From the NCBI RefSeq assembly GCF_028069725.1, contig NZ_JANEWG010000002.1, forward strand, positions 1 to 64,000: 64,000 bases of DNA, written 5' to 3'. This DNA is from Citrobacter sp. Awk 4. Its GTDB lineage: Bacteria; Pseudomonadota; Gammaproteobacteria; Enterobacterales; Enterobacteriaceae. Position numbers and translations under genes: made by a program. Every line of letters starts with the position of its first letter. The first letter of the stretch is position 1. The notes below the pieces were generated by a model. That model was not told the DNA's origin, did no database searches, and saw only the letters and a list, made by a program, of their open reading frames with translations. This document shows positions 46,629-56,131 of the stretch, in pieces.

Positions 46629-48044
46629 ATGGCAGGAAATAAACCCTTCAACAAACAACAGACTGATGCTCGTGACCGCGATCCACAGGTCGCCGGGCTG
46701 AAAGTGCCGCCGCACTCGATTGAAGCGGAACAGTCGGTGTTGGGCGGTTTAATGCTGGATAACGAACGCTGGGATGATGTGGCTGAACGCGTCGTGGCGG
46801 AAGACTTTTACACCCGCCCGCACCGTCACATTTTTACCGAAATGCACCGCTTGCAGGAGATGGGTAAGCCTATCGACCTGATCACCCTGGCGGAATCGCT
46901 GGAAGTACAAGGGCAACTGGACAGCGTCGGCGGTTTTGCGTATCTGGCGGAGCTATCCAAAAATACGCCAAGTGCGGCGAACATCAGCGCGTATGCTGAT
47001 ATCGTCCGCGAACGCGCTGTCGTTCGCGACATGATTTCTGTTGCCCATGAAATTGCGGATGCGGGTTTTGATCCGCAGGGGCGCTCCAGCGAAGACCTGC
47101 TCGATCTGGCGGAATCACGCGTCTTTAAAATCGCCGAAAGCCGCGCCAATAAAGACGAAGGCCCGAAAAACATCGCCGATGTGCTGGATGCCACCGTTGC
47201 GCGTATCGAACAGTTGTTCCAGCAACCGCACGATGGTGTCACCGGTGTGAATACCGGGTATGACGATCTCAATAAAAAAACGGCGGGTTTGCAGCCGTCG
47301 GATCTGATCATCGTTGCGGCGCGTCCGTCGATGGGTAAAACGACATTTGCGATGAACCTCGTCGAAAATGCGGCGATGTTGCAGGATAAGCCGGTACTTA
47401 TCTTCTCTCTTGAGATGCCCTCAGAACAGATTATGATGCGTTCTCTGGCGTCGCTTTCGCGCGTGGATCAGACCAAAATTCGTACCGGGCAACTGGACGA
47501 TGAAGACTGGGCGCGGATCTCCGGCACCATGGGTATTTTGCTTGAGAAGCGCAATATTTATATTGATGACTCCTCCGGCCTGACCCCGACGGAAGTGCGC
47601 TCCCGCGCGCGCCGTATCGCCCGCGAACACGGCGGTATCGGGCTTATCATGATCGACTATCTTCAGCTAATGCGCGTGCCGTCGCTCTCCGACAACCGTA
47701 CACTGGAGATCGCCGAAATCTCCCGATCGCTCAAAGCGTTAGCGAAAGAACTCCATGTTCCTGTCGTGGCGCTGTCACAGCTTAACCGTTCACTGGAACA
47801 ACGCGCCGATAAACGCCCGGTTAACTCCGACTTGCGTGAATCTGGCTCCATTGAGCAGGATGCGGATTTGATCATGTTTATCTATCGTGACGAGGTTTAT
47901 CACGAGAACAGCGACTTAAAAGGCATCGCAGAAATTATTATTGGTAAACAGCGTAACGGCCCCATTGGTACGGTACGTCTGACCTTTAACGGTCAGTGGT
48001 CGCGTTTTGATAATTATGCGGGGCCGCAGTACGACGACGAATAA
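46629..48044 (+). CDS. dnaB: Replicative DNA helicase DnaB
   Basis: Hexameric 5'-3' helicase of the replisome. 471 residues, as in E. coli. The N-terminal domain (KVPPHSIEAEQSVLGGLMLDNERWDDVAE) interacts with DnaG. The RecA-like C-terminal domain has Walker A ARPSMGKTTFAMN near residue 231, Walker B IGLIMIDYLQLM, and the later DnaB motifs VALSQLNRSLEQR and DLRESGSIEQDADLIMFIYRDEVY. No intein is present at the common insertion sites. It precedes alr by 40 bp, as in E. coli. Confidence 0.98.
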   Translation: MAGNKPFNKQQTDARDRDPQVAGLKVPPHSIEAEQSVLGGLMLDNERWDDVAERVVAEDFYTRPHRHIFTEMHRLQEMGKPIDLITLAESLEVQGQLDSVGGFAYLAELSKNTPSAANISAYADIVRERAVVRDMISVAHEIADAGFDPQGRSSEDLLDLAESRVFKIAESRANKDEGPKNIADVLDATVARIEQLFQQPHDGVTGVNTGYDDLNKKTAGLQPSDLIIVAARPSMGKTTFAMNLVENAAMLQDKPVLIFSLEMPSEQIMMRSLASLSRVDQTKIRTGQLDDEDWARISGTMGILLEKRNIYIDDSSGLTPTEVRSRARRIAREHGGIGLIMIDYLQLMRVPSLSDNRTLEIAEISRSLKALAKELHVPVVALSQLNRSLEQRADKRPVNSDLRESGSIEQDADLIMFIYRDEVYHENSDLKGIAEIIIGKQRNGPIGTVRLTFNGQWSRFDNYAGPQYDDE

Positions 48045-48084
48045 CAGTCATTAGATTCAGGCAAACACTTTTCAAGGAACACAA

Positions 48085-49164
48085 ATGCAAGCGGCAACTG
48101 TTGTGATTAACCGCCGCGCTCTGCGACACAACCTGCAACGACTGCGTGAACTGGCCCCGGCCAGCAAACTGGTCGCGGTCGTGAAAGCGAACGCTTACGG
48201 ACACGGTCTGTTAGAGACCGCGCGGACGCTCCCCGACGCCGACGCCTTTGGCGTCGCGCGTCTCGAAGAAGCTCTGCGACTGCGTGCCGGCGGGATCACG
48301 CAACCCATCCTGTTACTCGAAGGCTTTTTTGACGCCGCCGATCTGCCGACCATCGCCGCGCAGCATCTGCATACCGCCGTGCATAATCAGGAGCAGCTCG
48401 TTGCATTAGAGTCAGCCGTGCTGGATGAACCGGTGACGGTGTGGATGAAACTCGATACCGGTATGCACCGTCTGGGCGTCCTTCCCGAGCAGGCCGAGGC
48501 ATTTTATCAACGCCTGACGCAGTGTAAAAACGTGCGCCAGCCGGTGAACATCGTCAGCCATTTTGCCCGCGCAGACGAACCGGAATGCGGCGCGACCGAG
48601 CAACAGCTCGATATTTTTAACACCTTCTGTGAAGGTAAGCCGGGTCAGCGCTCCATTGCGGCCTCTGGCGGGATTCTGCTGTGGCCGCAGTCTCACTTTG
48701 ACTGGGCGCGTCCGGGGATCATCCTCTACGGCGTTTCGCCGCTGGAAAACCAGTCCACGGGCGCTGATTTTGGTTGCCAGCCGGTGATGTCGCTGACCTC
48801 CAGCCTGATTGCCGTACGCGAACACAAAGCGGGCGAACCGGTCGGTTACGGCGGAACCTGGCGAAGTGAACGCGACACGCGTCTGGGTGTAGTGGCGATG
48901 GGTTACGGCGATGGCTACCCGCGCGCCGCGCCTTCCGGTACGCCGGTACTGGTCAACGGTCGTGAAGTCCCGATTGTGGGCCGCGTGGCGATGGATATGA
49001 TCTGCGTTGACCTGGGGCCGCAGGCAGAGGATAAAGCGGGCGATCCGGTCATCCTTTGGGGTGAAGGACTGCCGGTTGAACGCATCGCTGAAATGACAAA
49101 AGTAAGTGCTTACGAACTTATCACGCGCCTGACTTCAAGGGTGGCGATGAAGTATATCGACTAA
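48085..49164 (+). CDS. alr: Alanine racemase, biosynthetic
   Basis: PLP-dependent interconversion of L- and D-alanine for peptidoglycan. 359 residues, as in E. coli. The PLP lysine is Lys34 in [15 protein letters not shown]. The catalytic tyrosine lies in the C-terminal beta domain ([29 protein letters not shown]), and [14 protein letters not shown] is characteristic. Located between dnaB and tyrB, as in E. coli; a REP pair follows. Confidence 0.97.
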   Translation: MQAATVVINRRALRHNLQRLRELAPASKLVAVVKANAYGHGLLETARTLPDADAFGVARLEEALRLRAGGITQPILLLEGFFDAADLPTIAAQHLHTAVHNQEQLVALESAVLDEPVTVWMKLDTGMHRLGVLPEQAEAFYQRLTQCKNVRQPVNIVSHFARADEPECGATEQQLDIFNTFCEGKPGQRSIAASGGILLWPQSHFDWARPGIILYGVSPLENQSTGADFGCQPVMSLTSSLIAVREHKAGEPVGYGGTWRSERDTRLGVVAMGYGDGYPRAAPSGTPVLVNGREVPIVGRVAMDMICVDLGPQAEDKAGDPVILWGEGLPVERIAEMTKVSAYELITRLTSRVAMKYID

Positions 49165-49174
49165 GCGCACGGTG

Positions 49175-49258
49175 TGCCGGAGAGTGCTAACGCGTATCCG
49201 GCCTACCCATTTGTACTGACCGTAGGCCGGATAAGGCGCGAAGCGCCGCCATCCGGCA
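49175..49258. repeat. REP elements between alr and tyrB
   Basis: GTGCCGGAGAGTGCTAACGCG...TATCCGGCCTAC, then the mirrored GTAGGCCGGATAAGGCGCGA...CCATCCGGCAC. Confidence 0.88.
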
Positions 49259-49345
49259 CTTCTTCGCTAAACATCCTCTCGATCTTCTCTCACTTCCGGT
49301 TTATTGTGTCTTTACCCCCTGCCTGTAAACCTGGAGAACCTTCGC

Positions 49346-50539
49346 GTGTTTCAAAAAGTTGACGCCTATGCAGGCGACCCGATTCTTTCGCTCATGGAGC
49401 GCTTCAAAGAAGATACCCGTCGCGACAAAGTGAATCTCAGTATCGGTCTGTACTACAACGAAGACGGGATTATCCCGCAGCTGAAGGCGGTTGCCGAAGC
49501 GGAAGCCCGTCTCAATGCCCAGCCGCATGGCGCTTCGCTGTATCTGCCGATGGAAGGTCTGAACACCTACCGTCACACCATTGCCCCGCTGCTGTTTGGC
49601 GCTGACCATCCTGTACTTTCGCAGCAGCGTATCGCGACCATTCAGACGTTGGGCGGGTCAGGCGCGCTGAAAGTGGGCGCTGATTTCCTGAAACGTTATT
49701 TTCCGGACTCTGCCGTGTGGGTCAGCGATCCGACGTGGGAAAACCACATTGCGATTTTTGAAGGAGCCGGGTTCGAAGTAAGTACTTACCCCTGGTATGA
49801 CAAGGCAACCAACGGTGTGCGTTTCAACGACCTGCTGGCGACCCTTGATACCTTACCGGCGCGTAGCATTGTATTGCTGCATCCGTGCTGTCATAACCCG
49901 ACCGGCGCAGATTTAACGCACGCGCAGTGGGATGCGGTCATTGAGATACTGAAAGCCCGCGATCTGATCCCCTTCCTCGACATCGCCTATCAGGGCTTTG
50001 GCGCGGGCATGGACGATGATGCATACGCCATTCGCGCGATTGCCAGCGCCGGGCTGCCAGCACTGGTCAGTAACTCTTTCTCGAAGATTTTCTCTCTGTA
50101 TGGCGAGCGTGTCGGCGGTCTTTCCGTGGTGTGTGAAGACGCTGACGCTGCAACTCGCGTGCTGGGTCAGCTCAAAGCCACGGTACGTCGCAATTACTCC
50201 AGCCCGCCGAATTTTGGCGCACAGGTGGTTGCTGCCGTATTGGGTGATGATGCGCTGAAAGCTAGCTGGTTGGCGGAAGTGGAAGCGATGCGAACCCGCA
50301 TTCTGGCGATGCGTCAGGAGCTGGTGAAGGTCCTGAGTACCGAGATCCCGGGGCGTAACTTTGACTACCTGCTGCAACAGCGCGGGATGTTCAGCTATAC
50401 CGGCCTGAGTGCAGCACAGGTGGATCGCCTGCGTGATGAGTTTGGCGTCTACCTGATCGCCAGCGGACGCATGTGCGTTGCCGGTCTTAATTCCAATAAC
50501 GTTCAGCGTGTCGCGAAGGCGTTTGCCGCAGTAATGTAA
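49346..50539 (+). CDS. tyrB: Aromatic-amino-acid aminotransferase
   Basis: PLP-dependent transamination of tyrosine, phenylalanine, leucine and aspartate. 397 residues from a GTG at 49346 ([21 protein letters not shown]), chosen for the CTGGAGAA ribosome site and the E. coli length. PLP lysine is Lys247 in [20 protein letters not shown]-phosphate and substrate residues lie in [26 protein letters not shown] and the C-terminal [14 protein letters not shown] TyrR-like TGT-rich segment (ATTGTGTCTTTACC and CCTGTAAACC) lies just upstream, suggesting tyrosine repression as in E. coli. Confidence 0.97.
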   Translation: MFQKVDAYAGDPILSLMERFKEDTRRDKVNLSIGLYYNEDGIIPQLKAVAEAEARLNAQPHGASLYLPMEGLNTYRHTIAPLLFGADHPVLSQQRIATIQTLGGSGALKVGADFLKRYFPDSAVWVSDPTWENHIAIFEGAGFEVSTYPWYDKATNGVRFNDLLATLDTLPARSIVLLHPCCHNPTGADLTHAQWDAVIEILKARDLIPFLDIAYQGFGAGMDDDAYAIRAIASAGLPALVSNSFSKIFSLYGERVGGLSVVCEDADAATRVLGQLKATVRRNYSSPPNFGAQVVAAVLGDDALKASWLAEVEAMRTRILAMRQELVKVLSTEIPGRNFDYLLQQRGMFSYTGLSAAQVDRLRDEFGVYLIASGRMCVAGLNSNNVQRVAKAFAAVM

Positions 50540-50551
50540 TCTCCTGCCTGT

Positions 50552-50579
50552 GAGGCTGGCGTCTGGCCAGCCTCTTTTT
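50552..50579 (+). terminator. tyrB terminator
   Basis: Perfect stem GAGGCTGGC/GCCAGCCTC followed by five T. It marks the boundary between conserved backbone and the accessory 2-oxoglutarate cluster. Confidence 0.93.
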
Positions 50580-50657
50580 CTTCCGGTGTTTCTAACTCCA
50601 GCCACCCCTCGTATTACTGTTCCTGTTTCCACTCACTTTCTCACCTCTCATTATTGT

Positions 50658-50670
50658 TAATGCATTGATT
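50658..50670 (-). promoter_or_regulatory. Predicted IHF site
   Basis: On the minus strand AATCAATGCATTA fits the IHF consensus WATCAANNNNTTR at every position. It lies 20 bp upstream of the sigma-54 -24 element, where IHF-induced bending commonly helps an enhancer-bound activator. The flanks CATTATT/AATAATG form an inverted repeat. Confidence 0.6.
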
Positions 50671-50687
50671 AATAATGTTTTTACATG

Positions 50688-50705
50688 TTGGTACGAATAC
50701 TGCAA
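50688..50705 (+). promoter_or_regulatory. Sigma-54 promoter of the 2-oxoglutarate dehydrogenase operon
   Basis: TTGGTACGAATACTGCAA has -24 GG (50690-50691) and -12 GC (50702-50703) with exactly ten bases between them, the invariant sigma-54 spacing. It lies 35 bp before the E1 start and fits the GAFTGA-containing regulator at the end of the cluster. Confidence 0.78.
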
Positions 50706-50739
50706 TACAACAGCAGTCTACGACCATCAGGAGAACAAC

Positions 50740-53484
50740 ATGGAGAACATGACCTCACCCGGAACGCTGCTCAATGGAGACAATGCGACCTGGCTTGAAG
50801 AGTATTACCAGACCTGGTTGCACTCACCCGAACAGCTCCCCGAGGACTGGCGGCGTTTTTTTATTTCTCAGGAATTGTCTTCCACTGAAACCTGTTCAGC
50901 GGTAATGACGTCTGGCCCGGCATTAAAAAAACAGGCTGCGGTAACGCAGTTGATTCATGCCTGGCGACATTTCGGACACCTCAGAGCGAAGCTGGACCCG
51001 CTGTCATTGGTGGAACTCCCCGACGTACCGCAACTGACGCCTGCATTTTGGGGCTTAACGGAGGACGATTTACGCCAGGAATTTAATGTCACCTTTGGCG
51101 AACACAGTACCCAGATGCCGCTTAAGCAGATTATTTCCATGCAGGAACAGGCATGGGCGGGAAGTCGCGCATATGAACTGGCGCATCTGGATAACCGTGA
51201 CGAAATCAGCTGGCTGTTGGCGCGTATTGAGCGCAGTCATGCGCCGCAGGCGGATGCGCAAACCTGTCTGGAACGCTTCGAAAACCTGGTGGCCGCAGAA
51301 ACGCTGGAACGCTATCTGCATACCCGTTACGTCGGTCAGAAACGTTTCTCGCTGGAAGGCGGGGAATGCGCGATCCCGGCGCTGAATACGCTGGCGAAAC
51401 GCGTACGTGAGCAGGGCGTCGATGAGCTGGTGATCGGTATGGCGCATCGTGGGCGTCTGAACGTACTGATCAATTTACTGGGTAAAGATCCGGCGCAACT
51501 GTTTGCAGAGTTCGAAGGAAAACAGACGATTGGCGCCGGTTCTGGCGATGTGAAATACCATATGGGCTATTCCACCAATATGCAGACGCCGGCAGGGTTG
51601 TTGCATATTGCGCTGGCCTATAACCCGTCGCACCTGGAAATTGTTAACCCGGTGGTGCTTGGACAAGTGCGGGCGCGGCAGAATCGGCGTGGTGAAAATG
51701 GCAAGTCTTGCGTCATGGGCGTATTGATTCATGGCGATTCTGCACTCGGCGGACTGGGCGTCAACCAGACCACCTTTAACCTGTCGCAAACCACCGGCTA
51801 CGGTACCGGCGGCACCGTTCATCTGGTTATCAACAATCAGGTCGGATTTACCACTGCCCGTTTACAGGACATGCGCTCCTCACGTTACTGCACGGATATC
51901 GCCAAAATGGTGGCGGCGCCGGTGATCCACGTTAACGGCGATGACGTCGACGCCGTATGCCAGGCGATTGAGCTGGCCTGCGACTGGCGAAATACCTTCC
52001 ACCGCGACATCGTCCTCGATCTGGTCTGTTTCCGTAAGCACGGCCATAACGAAAGTGATGAGCCTCGTCTGACGCAACCGCAGATGTATCAAGCGGTAGA
52101 CAGCCATCCGGGAACGCGAACCCGCTATGGCGAGATGCTTTCCCGCCGCGGTGTTCTGACACCTGAGCAGCAGGATGAAAAAGTCAGTGCCTATCGTGAC
52201 TGGCTGGATGCCTGCCAGAAACGCGATCCGCTACCGGCGCCGGATGCCACGCATCCGTTCAGCGCTAACTGGGAGGGCTTAAGCAACCCGCAGTGGAGCG
52301 CGCAGCCGGAAACCGCGCTATCAGCGGAAGAACTGGCCCGTTACGGCGACCTTCTCACTACACTTCCGCACGACGTTGTCGCGCATCCCACCATCAAACG
52401 CCAGCTTGCCTTACGCAAAGAGATGGCGGCAGGCGCTCAGCCGGTGGACTGGGGGATGGCGGAAACGCTGGCTTACGCCTCGCTGGTCGATCAAGGCATC
52501 GGCGTGCGTTTGTCCGGTGAAGACTCTGGACGCGGTACGTTCAGCCATCGCCATGCCGTGGTGCATCACCAGACGCAAGCGGGTCGCTATCTGCCGTTAC
52601 AGCATATTCGCGAGGGGCAGGCGTCTTTCGAAGTCTTTGACTCCGTATTGAACGAAGAAGCGCTGCTGGCCTGGGAATACGGTTACTCCACCTCCGCGCC
52701 GCAACAACTGGTGATTTGGGAAGCGCAGTTTGGCGATTTCGCCAATGGCGCACAGGTCGCTATCGACCAGTTTATCTGCTCAGGCGAAACCAAATGGGGA
52801 CGCTACAGCGGGTTAACCATTCTGTTGCCGCACGGCTACGACGGACAGGGGCCGGAGCACTCTTCGGGTCGTCCTGAACGCTGGCTACAACTCTGCGCAG
52901 AACAAAACATGCATGTGGTGATGCCAGGGGATTCAGCACAAATGTTCCACCTGCTGCGCGGGCAAGCGTTACGCCCAATGCGCAAACCGCTGGTGGTATT
53001 TATGAGTAAGCGCTTACTTCGATTTAAGGGCGCGATGAGTGAGCTTTCCGCGTTTAGCACAGGGAGTTTCAAACCGGTCATTACCGATACCTTCCCGCGC
53101 GATTCGGCGCAGGTTAAGCAGGTCATTCTGTGCAGTGGTCAGGTCTATTACGACGCCCTGGAAGCCCGCAAACAGCGTGGCCTTGATGAGAGTGTGGCGA
53201 TTGTGCGCGTGGAGCAGCTCTATCCGTTCCCGGCAGACGAGCTCAATGCCGCACTGGCGCAATGGCCGCAGTGTTCACGCTGGGTCTGGCTACAGGAAGA
53301 GCCCGAGAATCAGGGCGCGTGGCGGCAAATTCACCATGAACTGACGGCCCTGGAGCTGGATAAACCGTTCTGGCATTACGCGGGGCGCCCGGCCGCTGCC
53401 GCACCGGCAACAGGTTATGGCCGCGTTCATAAACAACAAATTGACGATTTTCTTGCGGATGCGTTCACGCACATCCAGCCATAA
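50740..53484 (+). CDS. 2-oxoglutarate dehydrogenase E1, accessory copy (kgu locus)
   Basis: Thiamine-diphosphate decarboxylase subunit of a second 2-oxoglutarate dehydrogenase complex. 914 residues from the ATG at 50740 (MENMTSPGTLL) after CAGGAG; SucA is 933. The N-terminal E2-docking segment (NATWLEEYYQTWLHSPEQLPEDWRRFF) is present. Catalytic region: GMAHRGRLNVLINLLGKDP near residue 235, HGDSALGGLGVNQTTFNLSQ near 330 (SucA has HGDAAVTGQGV), NNQVGFTT, NGDDVDAVCQAIELACDWRNTFHRDIVLDLVCFRKHGHNESDEP (ThDP site), and the pyrimidine-domain DSGRGTFSHRHAVVHHQ. First gene of a five-gene operon. The E. coli CFT073 homologue is, as I recall, c5032. Confidence 0.93.
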   Translation: MENMTSPGTLLNGDNATWLEEYYQTWLHSPEQLPEDWRRFFISQELSSTETCSAVMTSGPALKKQAAVTQLIHAWRHFGHLRAKLDPLSLVELPDVPQLTPAFWGLTEDDLRQEFNVTFGEHSTQMPLKQIISMQEQAWAGSRAYELAHLDNRDEISWLLARIERSHAPQADAQTCLERFENLVAAETLERYLHTRYVGQKRFSLEGGECAIPALNTLAKRVREQGVDELVIGMAHRGRLNVLINLLGKDPAQLFAEFEGKQTIGAGSGDVKYHMGYSTNMQTPAGLLHIALAYNPSHLEIVNPVVLGQVRARQNRRGENGKSCVMGVLIHGDSALGGLGVNQTTFNLSQTTGYGTGGTVHLVINNQVGFTTARLQDMRSSRYCTDIAKMVAAPVIHVNGDDVDAVCQAIELACDWRNTFHRDIVLDLVCFRKHGHNESDEPRLTQPQMYQAVDSHPGTRTRYGEMLSRRGVLTPEQQDEKVSAYRDWLDACQKRDPLPAPDATHPFSANWEGLSNPQWSAQPETALSAEELARYGDLLTTLPHDVVAHPTIKRQLALRKEMAAGAQPVDWGMAETLAYASLVDQGIGVRLSGEDSGRGTFSHRHAVVHHQTQAGRYLPLQHIREGQASFEVFDSVLNEEALLAWEYGYSTSAPQQLVIWEAQFGDFANGAQVAIDQFICSGETKWGRYSGLTILLPHGYDGQGPEHSSGRPERWLQLCAEQNMHVVMPGDSAQMFHLLRGQALRPMRKPLVVFMSKRLLRFKGAMSELSAFSTGSFKPVITDTFPRDSAQVKQVILCSGQVYYDALEARKQRGLDESVAIVRVEQLYPFPADELNAALAQWPQCSRWVWLQEEPENQGAWRQIHHELTALELDKPFWHYAGRPAAAAPATGYGRVHKQQIDDFLADAFTHIQP

Positions 53485-53507
53485 AAAAATAACAAGGAAA
53501 ATATCTG

Positions 53508-54677
53508 ATGATTGACATTACTGTCCCTCAATTACCGGAGTCTGTAACGGAAGGCACGTTGACGACGTGGTGTAAAAAAGAAGGCGATTTCGTGCGCCGT
53601 GATGAAGTGGTCGCGGAGCTGGAAACGGACAAAGTGATCCTCGAAATCCCTGCGCCGCAGGATGGCATATTGACGCGCATTCTGGTCGAGGAAGGCAATG
53701 AGGTGGCGTCCTCGCAACTGTTGGCGCATCTGGAGCCGCAGGCCGCCGCTGCCGAAGCGGTCATCGCAGAGGTGGAAGCGACCGCCATGCCGGCTGCGCG
53801 TCTTGAAGCCCAGCGTAGCAATGTGAATCTTGCCGAGGTTGCAGGGAGCGGACGTCAGGGCCGCATTCTGAAAGAAGATGTGCTGCAACATGCGCAGTCT
53901 GCCGCACCAGCTCCGGCGCCAACGCCAGCGCTGACGATGGCACCGGCGATCCCGCGTCCTGTCGCCCCCGCCGGTTCTCGCGAGGAACGTCGCGAGCCTA
54001 TGTCACGTTTGCGCGCGCGTATCGCCGAACGCCTGCTGGCCTCGCAACGGGATAACGCCATTCTGACCACGTTCAACGAAGTGAATATGCAGAATGTGAT
54101 GGACTTGCGTGCCCGCTGGAAAGACCGTTTTGCCGAAAAACACGGCGTGAAGTTGGGCTTTATGTCGTTCTTCGTGAAAGCCGTCACCCGCGCGCTGGAG
54201 CGTTTTCCAATCGTCAATGCCAGCGTTGAGGGCAATGACATTGTCTGGCGCGACTACTGCGACATCGGAATTGCGGTCAGCAGTAACCGTGGGCTGGTGG
54301 TGCCTGTGCTGCGCAATGCGCAAACCCTTTCTGTTGTTGAAATCGAACGGCAAATCGCCGATTACGCCGCGCTGGCGCGGGCAGGAAAACTGCCGCTGGA
54401 AGCGTTGCAGGGCGGTTCGTTCTCTATCACCAACGGCGGCACGTTCGGTTCCATGATGTCCACGCCCATTATCAACCCGCCGCAGTCGGCCATTCTCGGT
54501 ATGCACGCGATCACCCCGCGTCCGGTTGCCGAAAACGGCCAGGTCGTGATTCGCCCGATGATGTACCTCGCCCTCAGCTATGACCATCGCATTATCGATG
54601 GGCAAGAAGCGGTGCAAACGCTGGTGGCGATCCGCGAACTGCTGGAAGCGCCAGAACAACTGTTGCTGGATCTGTGA
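53508..54677 (+). CDS. Dihydrolipoyl succinyltransferase E2, accessory copy (kgu locus)
   Basis: Core subunit that transfers succinyl from lipoate to CoA. 389 residues (SucB 405). A single lipoyl domain with the lipoylated Lys42 in [15 protein letters not shown]. An Ala/Pro linker and the peripheral E1/E3-binding domain (about 97-130, [28 protein letters not shown]) follow. After a second Ala/Pro linker comes the catalytic domain with [21 protein letters not shown] and the active-site [14 protein letters not shown] (His and Asp of HxxxDG). It starts 23 bp after E1, and its stop overlaps the ribosome site of the E3 gene. Confidence 0.93.
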   Translation: MIDITVPQLPESVTEGTLTTWCKKEGDFVRRDEVVAELETDKVILEIPAPQDGILTRILVEEGNEVASSQLLAHLEPQAAAAEAVIAEVEATAMPAARLEAQRSNVNLAEVAGSGRQGRILKEDVLQHAQSAAPAPAPTPALTMAPAIPRPVAPAGSREERREPMSRLRARIAERLLASQRDNAILTTFNEVNMQNVMDLRARWKDRFAEKHGVKLGFMSFFVKAVTRALERFPIVNASVEGNDIVWRDYCDIGIAVSSNRGLVVPVLRNAQTLSVVEIERQIADYAALARAGKLPLEALQGGSFSITNGGTFGSMMSTPIINPPQSAILGMHAITPRPVAENGQVVIRPMMYLALSYDHRIIDGQEAVQTLVAIRELLEAPEQLLLDL

Positions 54678-54688
54678 GGAGAAAAGTG

Positions 54689-56107
54689 ATGAGTCCATTT
54701 TTTGACGTCGCAGTGATCGGCGGTGGCCCCGGTGGATATGTGGCGGCGCTGCGGGCGGCGCAGCGCGGGCTGAATGTGGTGTGTATTGATGATGGGGTCA
54801 ACGCGCAAGGTGAACCGTCGCCGGGCGGTACCTGCCTGAATGTCGGCTGTATCCCGTCAAAATCGTTGCTGCAATCGTCTGAATTGTTTGCCCAGATCCA
54901 GCATGAAGCGGCGATCCACGGCGTTAAGGTCAAAGAGGTGTCGTTTGACGTTCCTTCGATGATCCAGCGTAAAGACGCCATCGTGCGTCGCCTGACACAG
55001 GGGATTCGCCTGCTGTTTGAAAAAAATAAGGTGACGCATATTTCCGGCCAGGCAACGCTGCGGGAACAGCAGGACGGGCTCTGGCAGTTGCTGGTCAATG
55101 AACAGACGATCAGCGCTAAAAATGTGGTGATTGCGACCGGTTCACAGCCGCGCCAGCTTGCGGACGTGGCGACGGACAACACGCACATTCTGGATAACCG
55201 CGGCGCGCTGTCATTAAGCGAATGCCCGGCGCGTCTGGGAGTTATTGGCGCGGGGGTGATTGGCCTGGAGCTGGGTTCGGTCTGGAATCGCGTGGGCGCA
55301 CAGGTCACGCTGCTGGAAATGGCGGAAACCTTCCTGCCTGCCCTGGAACCGAGAATGGCGAACGAAGTGCGTAAAGCGATGGTTGCCAGCGGTCTGGAGA
55401 TGCAGTTTGGCGTCAGTATTGATGCGGTCGAACGCCACGATAACGAGGTGGTGATTCGCTGGCGGCAGGGCGAAAACGTACAGGAAACGCGCGTCGACAA
55501 GCTGATTGTCGCCATTGGCCGTGAGCCACGTTTGTCCGGAATTGATCTGGCGGCGCTGGGGTTAGCGTCGAATGGTCGCGGCGGTATTGAAGTTGATGCG
55601 CTGTGCCGCACGGGCAAACCCGGTTTGTGGGCGATTGGCGATGTCGTACGTGGGCCGATGCTGGCGCATAAAGCGATGGAAGAAGGTCTGAACGTCGCCG
55701 ATCAAATGGCGGGACTGCCTGTTGAACCGGTCAACTTCTCGCTGATCCCTTCTGTCATTTACACCCAGCCGGAAGTGGCGTGGGTGGGTGAAAGCGAAGC
55801 GACGCTGAAAGCCTCCGGTATCGACTTCACCAAAGGTCATTCACTGTTTGCGGGCAACGGCCGCGCGCTGGCGCTGGGGCAGGATGGCGGACGCTGTACG
55901 CTCTACGCCGACAAACGCACCGATCGTGTACTGGGCGGGGCGATTGTCGGCCCGCAGGCTTCTGAACTGATTAACGAAATTGGGTTGGCAATGACGTTTA
56001 GCGCCTCGGGCGAAGATATCGCCTGCGCGGTACATGCTCATCCCACCTTGAGTGAAGTCATACACGAAGCGGCAATGGCGCTGAATAAACAGGCGCTCCA
56101 CGGATAA
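54689..56107 (+). CDS. Dihydrolipoamide dehydrogenase E3, accessory copy (kgu locus)
   Basis: FAD enzyme that reoxidises dihydrolipoate with NAD. 472 residues from the ATG at 54689 after TGAGGAGAA; a GTG at 54674 overlapping the E2 stop is less likely. FAD motif VAVIGGGPGGYVAALRAAQRG, redox disulfide GGTCLNVGCIPSKSLL, NAD motif LGVIGAGVIGLELGSVWNRVG, second FAD motif GLWAIGDVVRGPMLAHKAMEEG, and the C-terminal His-Glu pair in AHPTLSEVIHEA. A private E3 is unusual, because enterobacterial PDH and ODH normally share Lpd, so the complex can be built without pdh-operon expression. Confidence 0.93.
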   Translation: MSPFFDVAVIGGGPGGYVAALRAAQRGLNVVCIDDGVNAQGEPSPGGTCLNVGCIPSKSLLQSSELFAQIQHEAAIHGVKVKEVSFDVPSMIQRKDAIVRRLTQGIRLLFEKNKVTHISGQATLREQQDGLWQLLVNEQTISAKNVVIATGSQPRQLADVATDNTHILDNRGALSLSECPARLGVIGAGVIGLELGSVWNRVGAQVTLLEMAETFLPALEPRMANEVRKAMVASGLEMQFGVSIDAVERHDNEVVIRWRQGENVQETRVDKLIVAIGREPRLSGIDLAALGLASNGRGGIEVDALCRTGKPGLWAIGDVVRGPMLAHKAMEEGLNVADQMAGLPVEPVNFSLIPSVIYTQPEVAWVGESEATLKASGIDFTKGHSLFAGNGRALALGQDGGRCTLYADKRTDRVLGGAIVGPQASELINEIGLAMTFSASGEDIACAVHAHPTLSEVIHEAAMALNKQALHG

Positions 56108-56131
56108 CGTTCAATACCACCGAGAGACATT

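Noticed and set aside
50400-50690. Copies of the TGTGCGG...ATTCAC element upstream of the E1 operon
   Set aside because: Searched by eye on both strands; only a partial TGTGCG inside tyrB, so no shared enhancer could be claimed.
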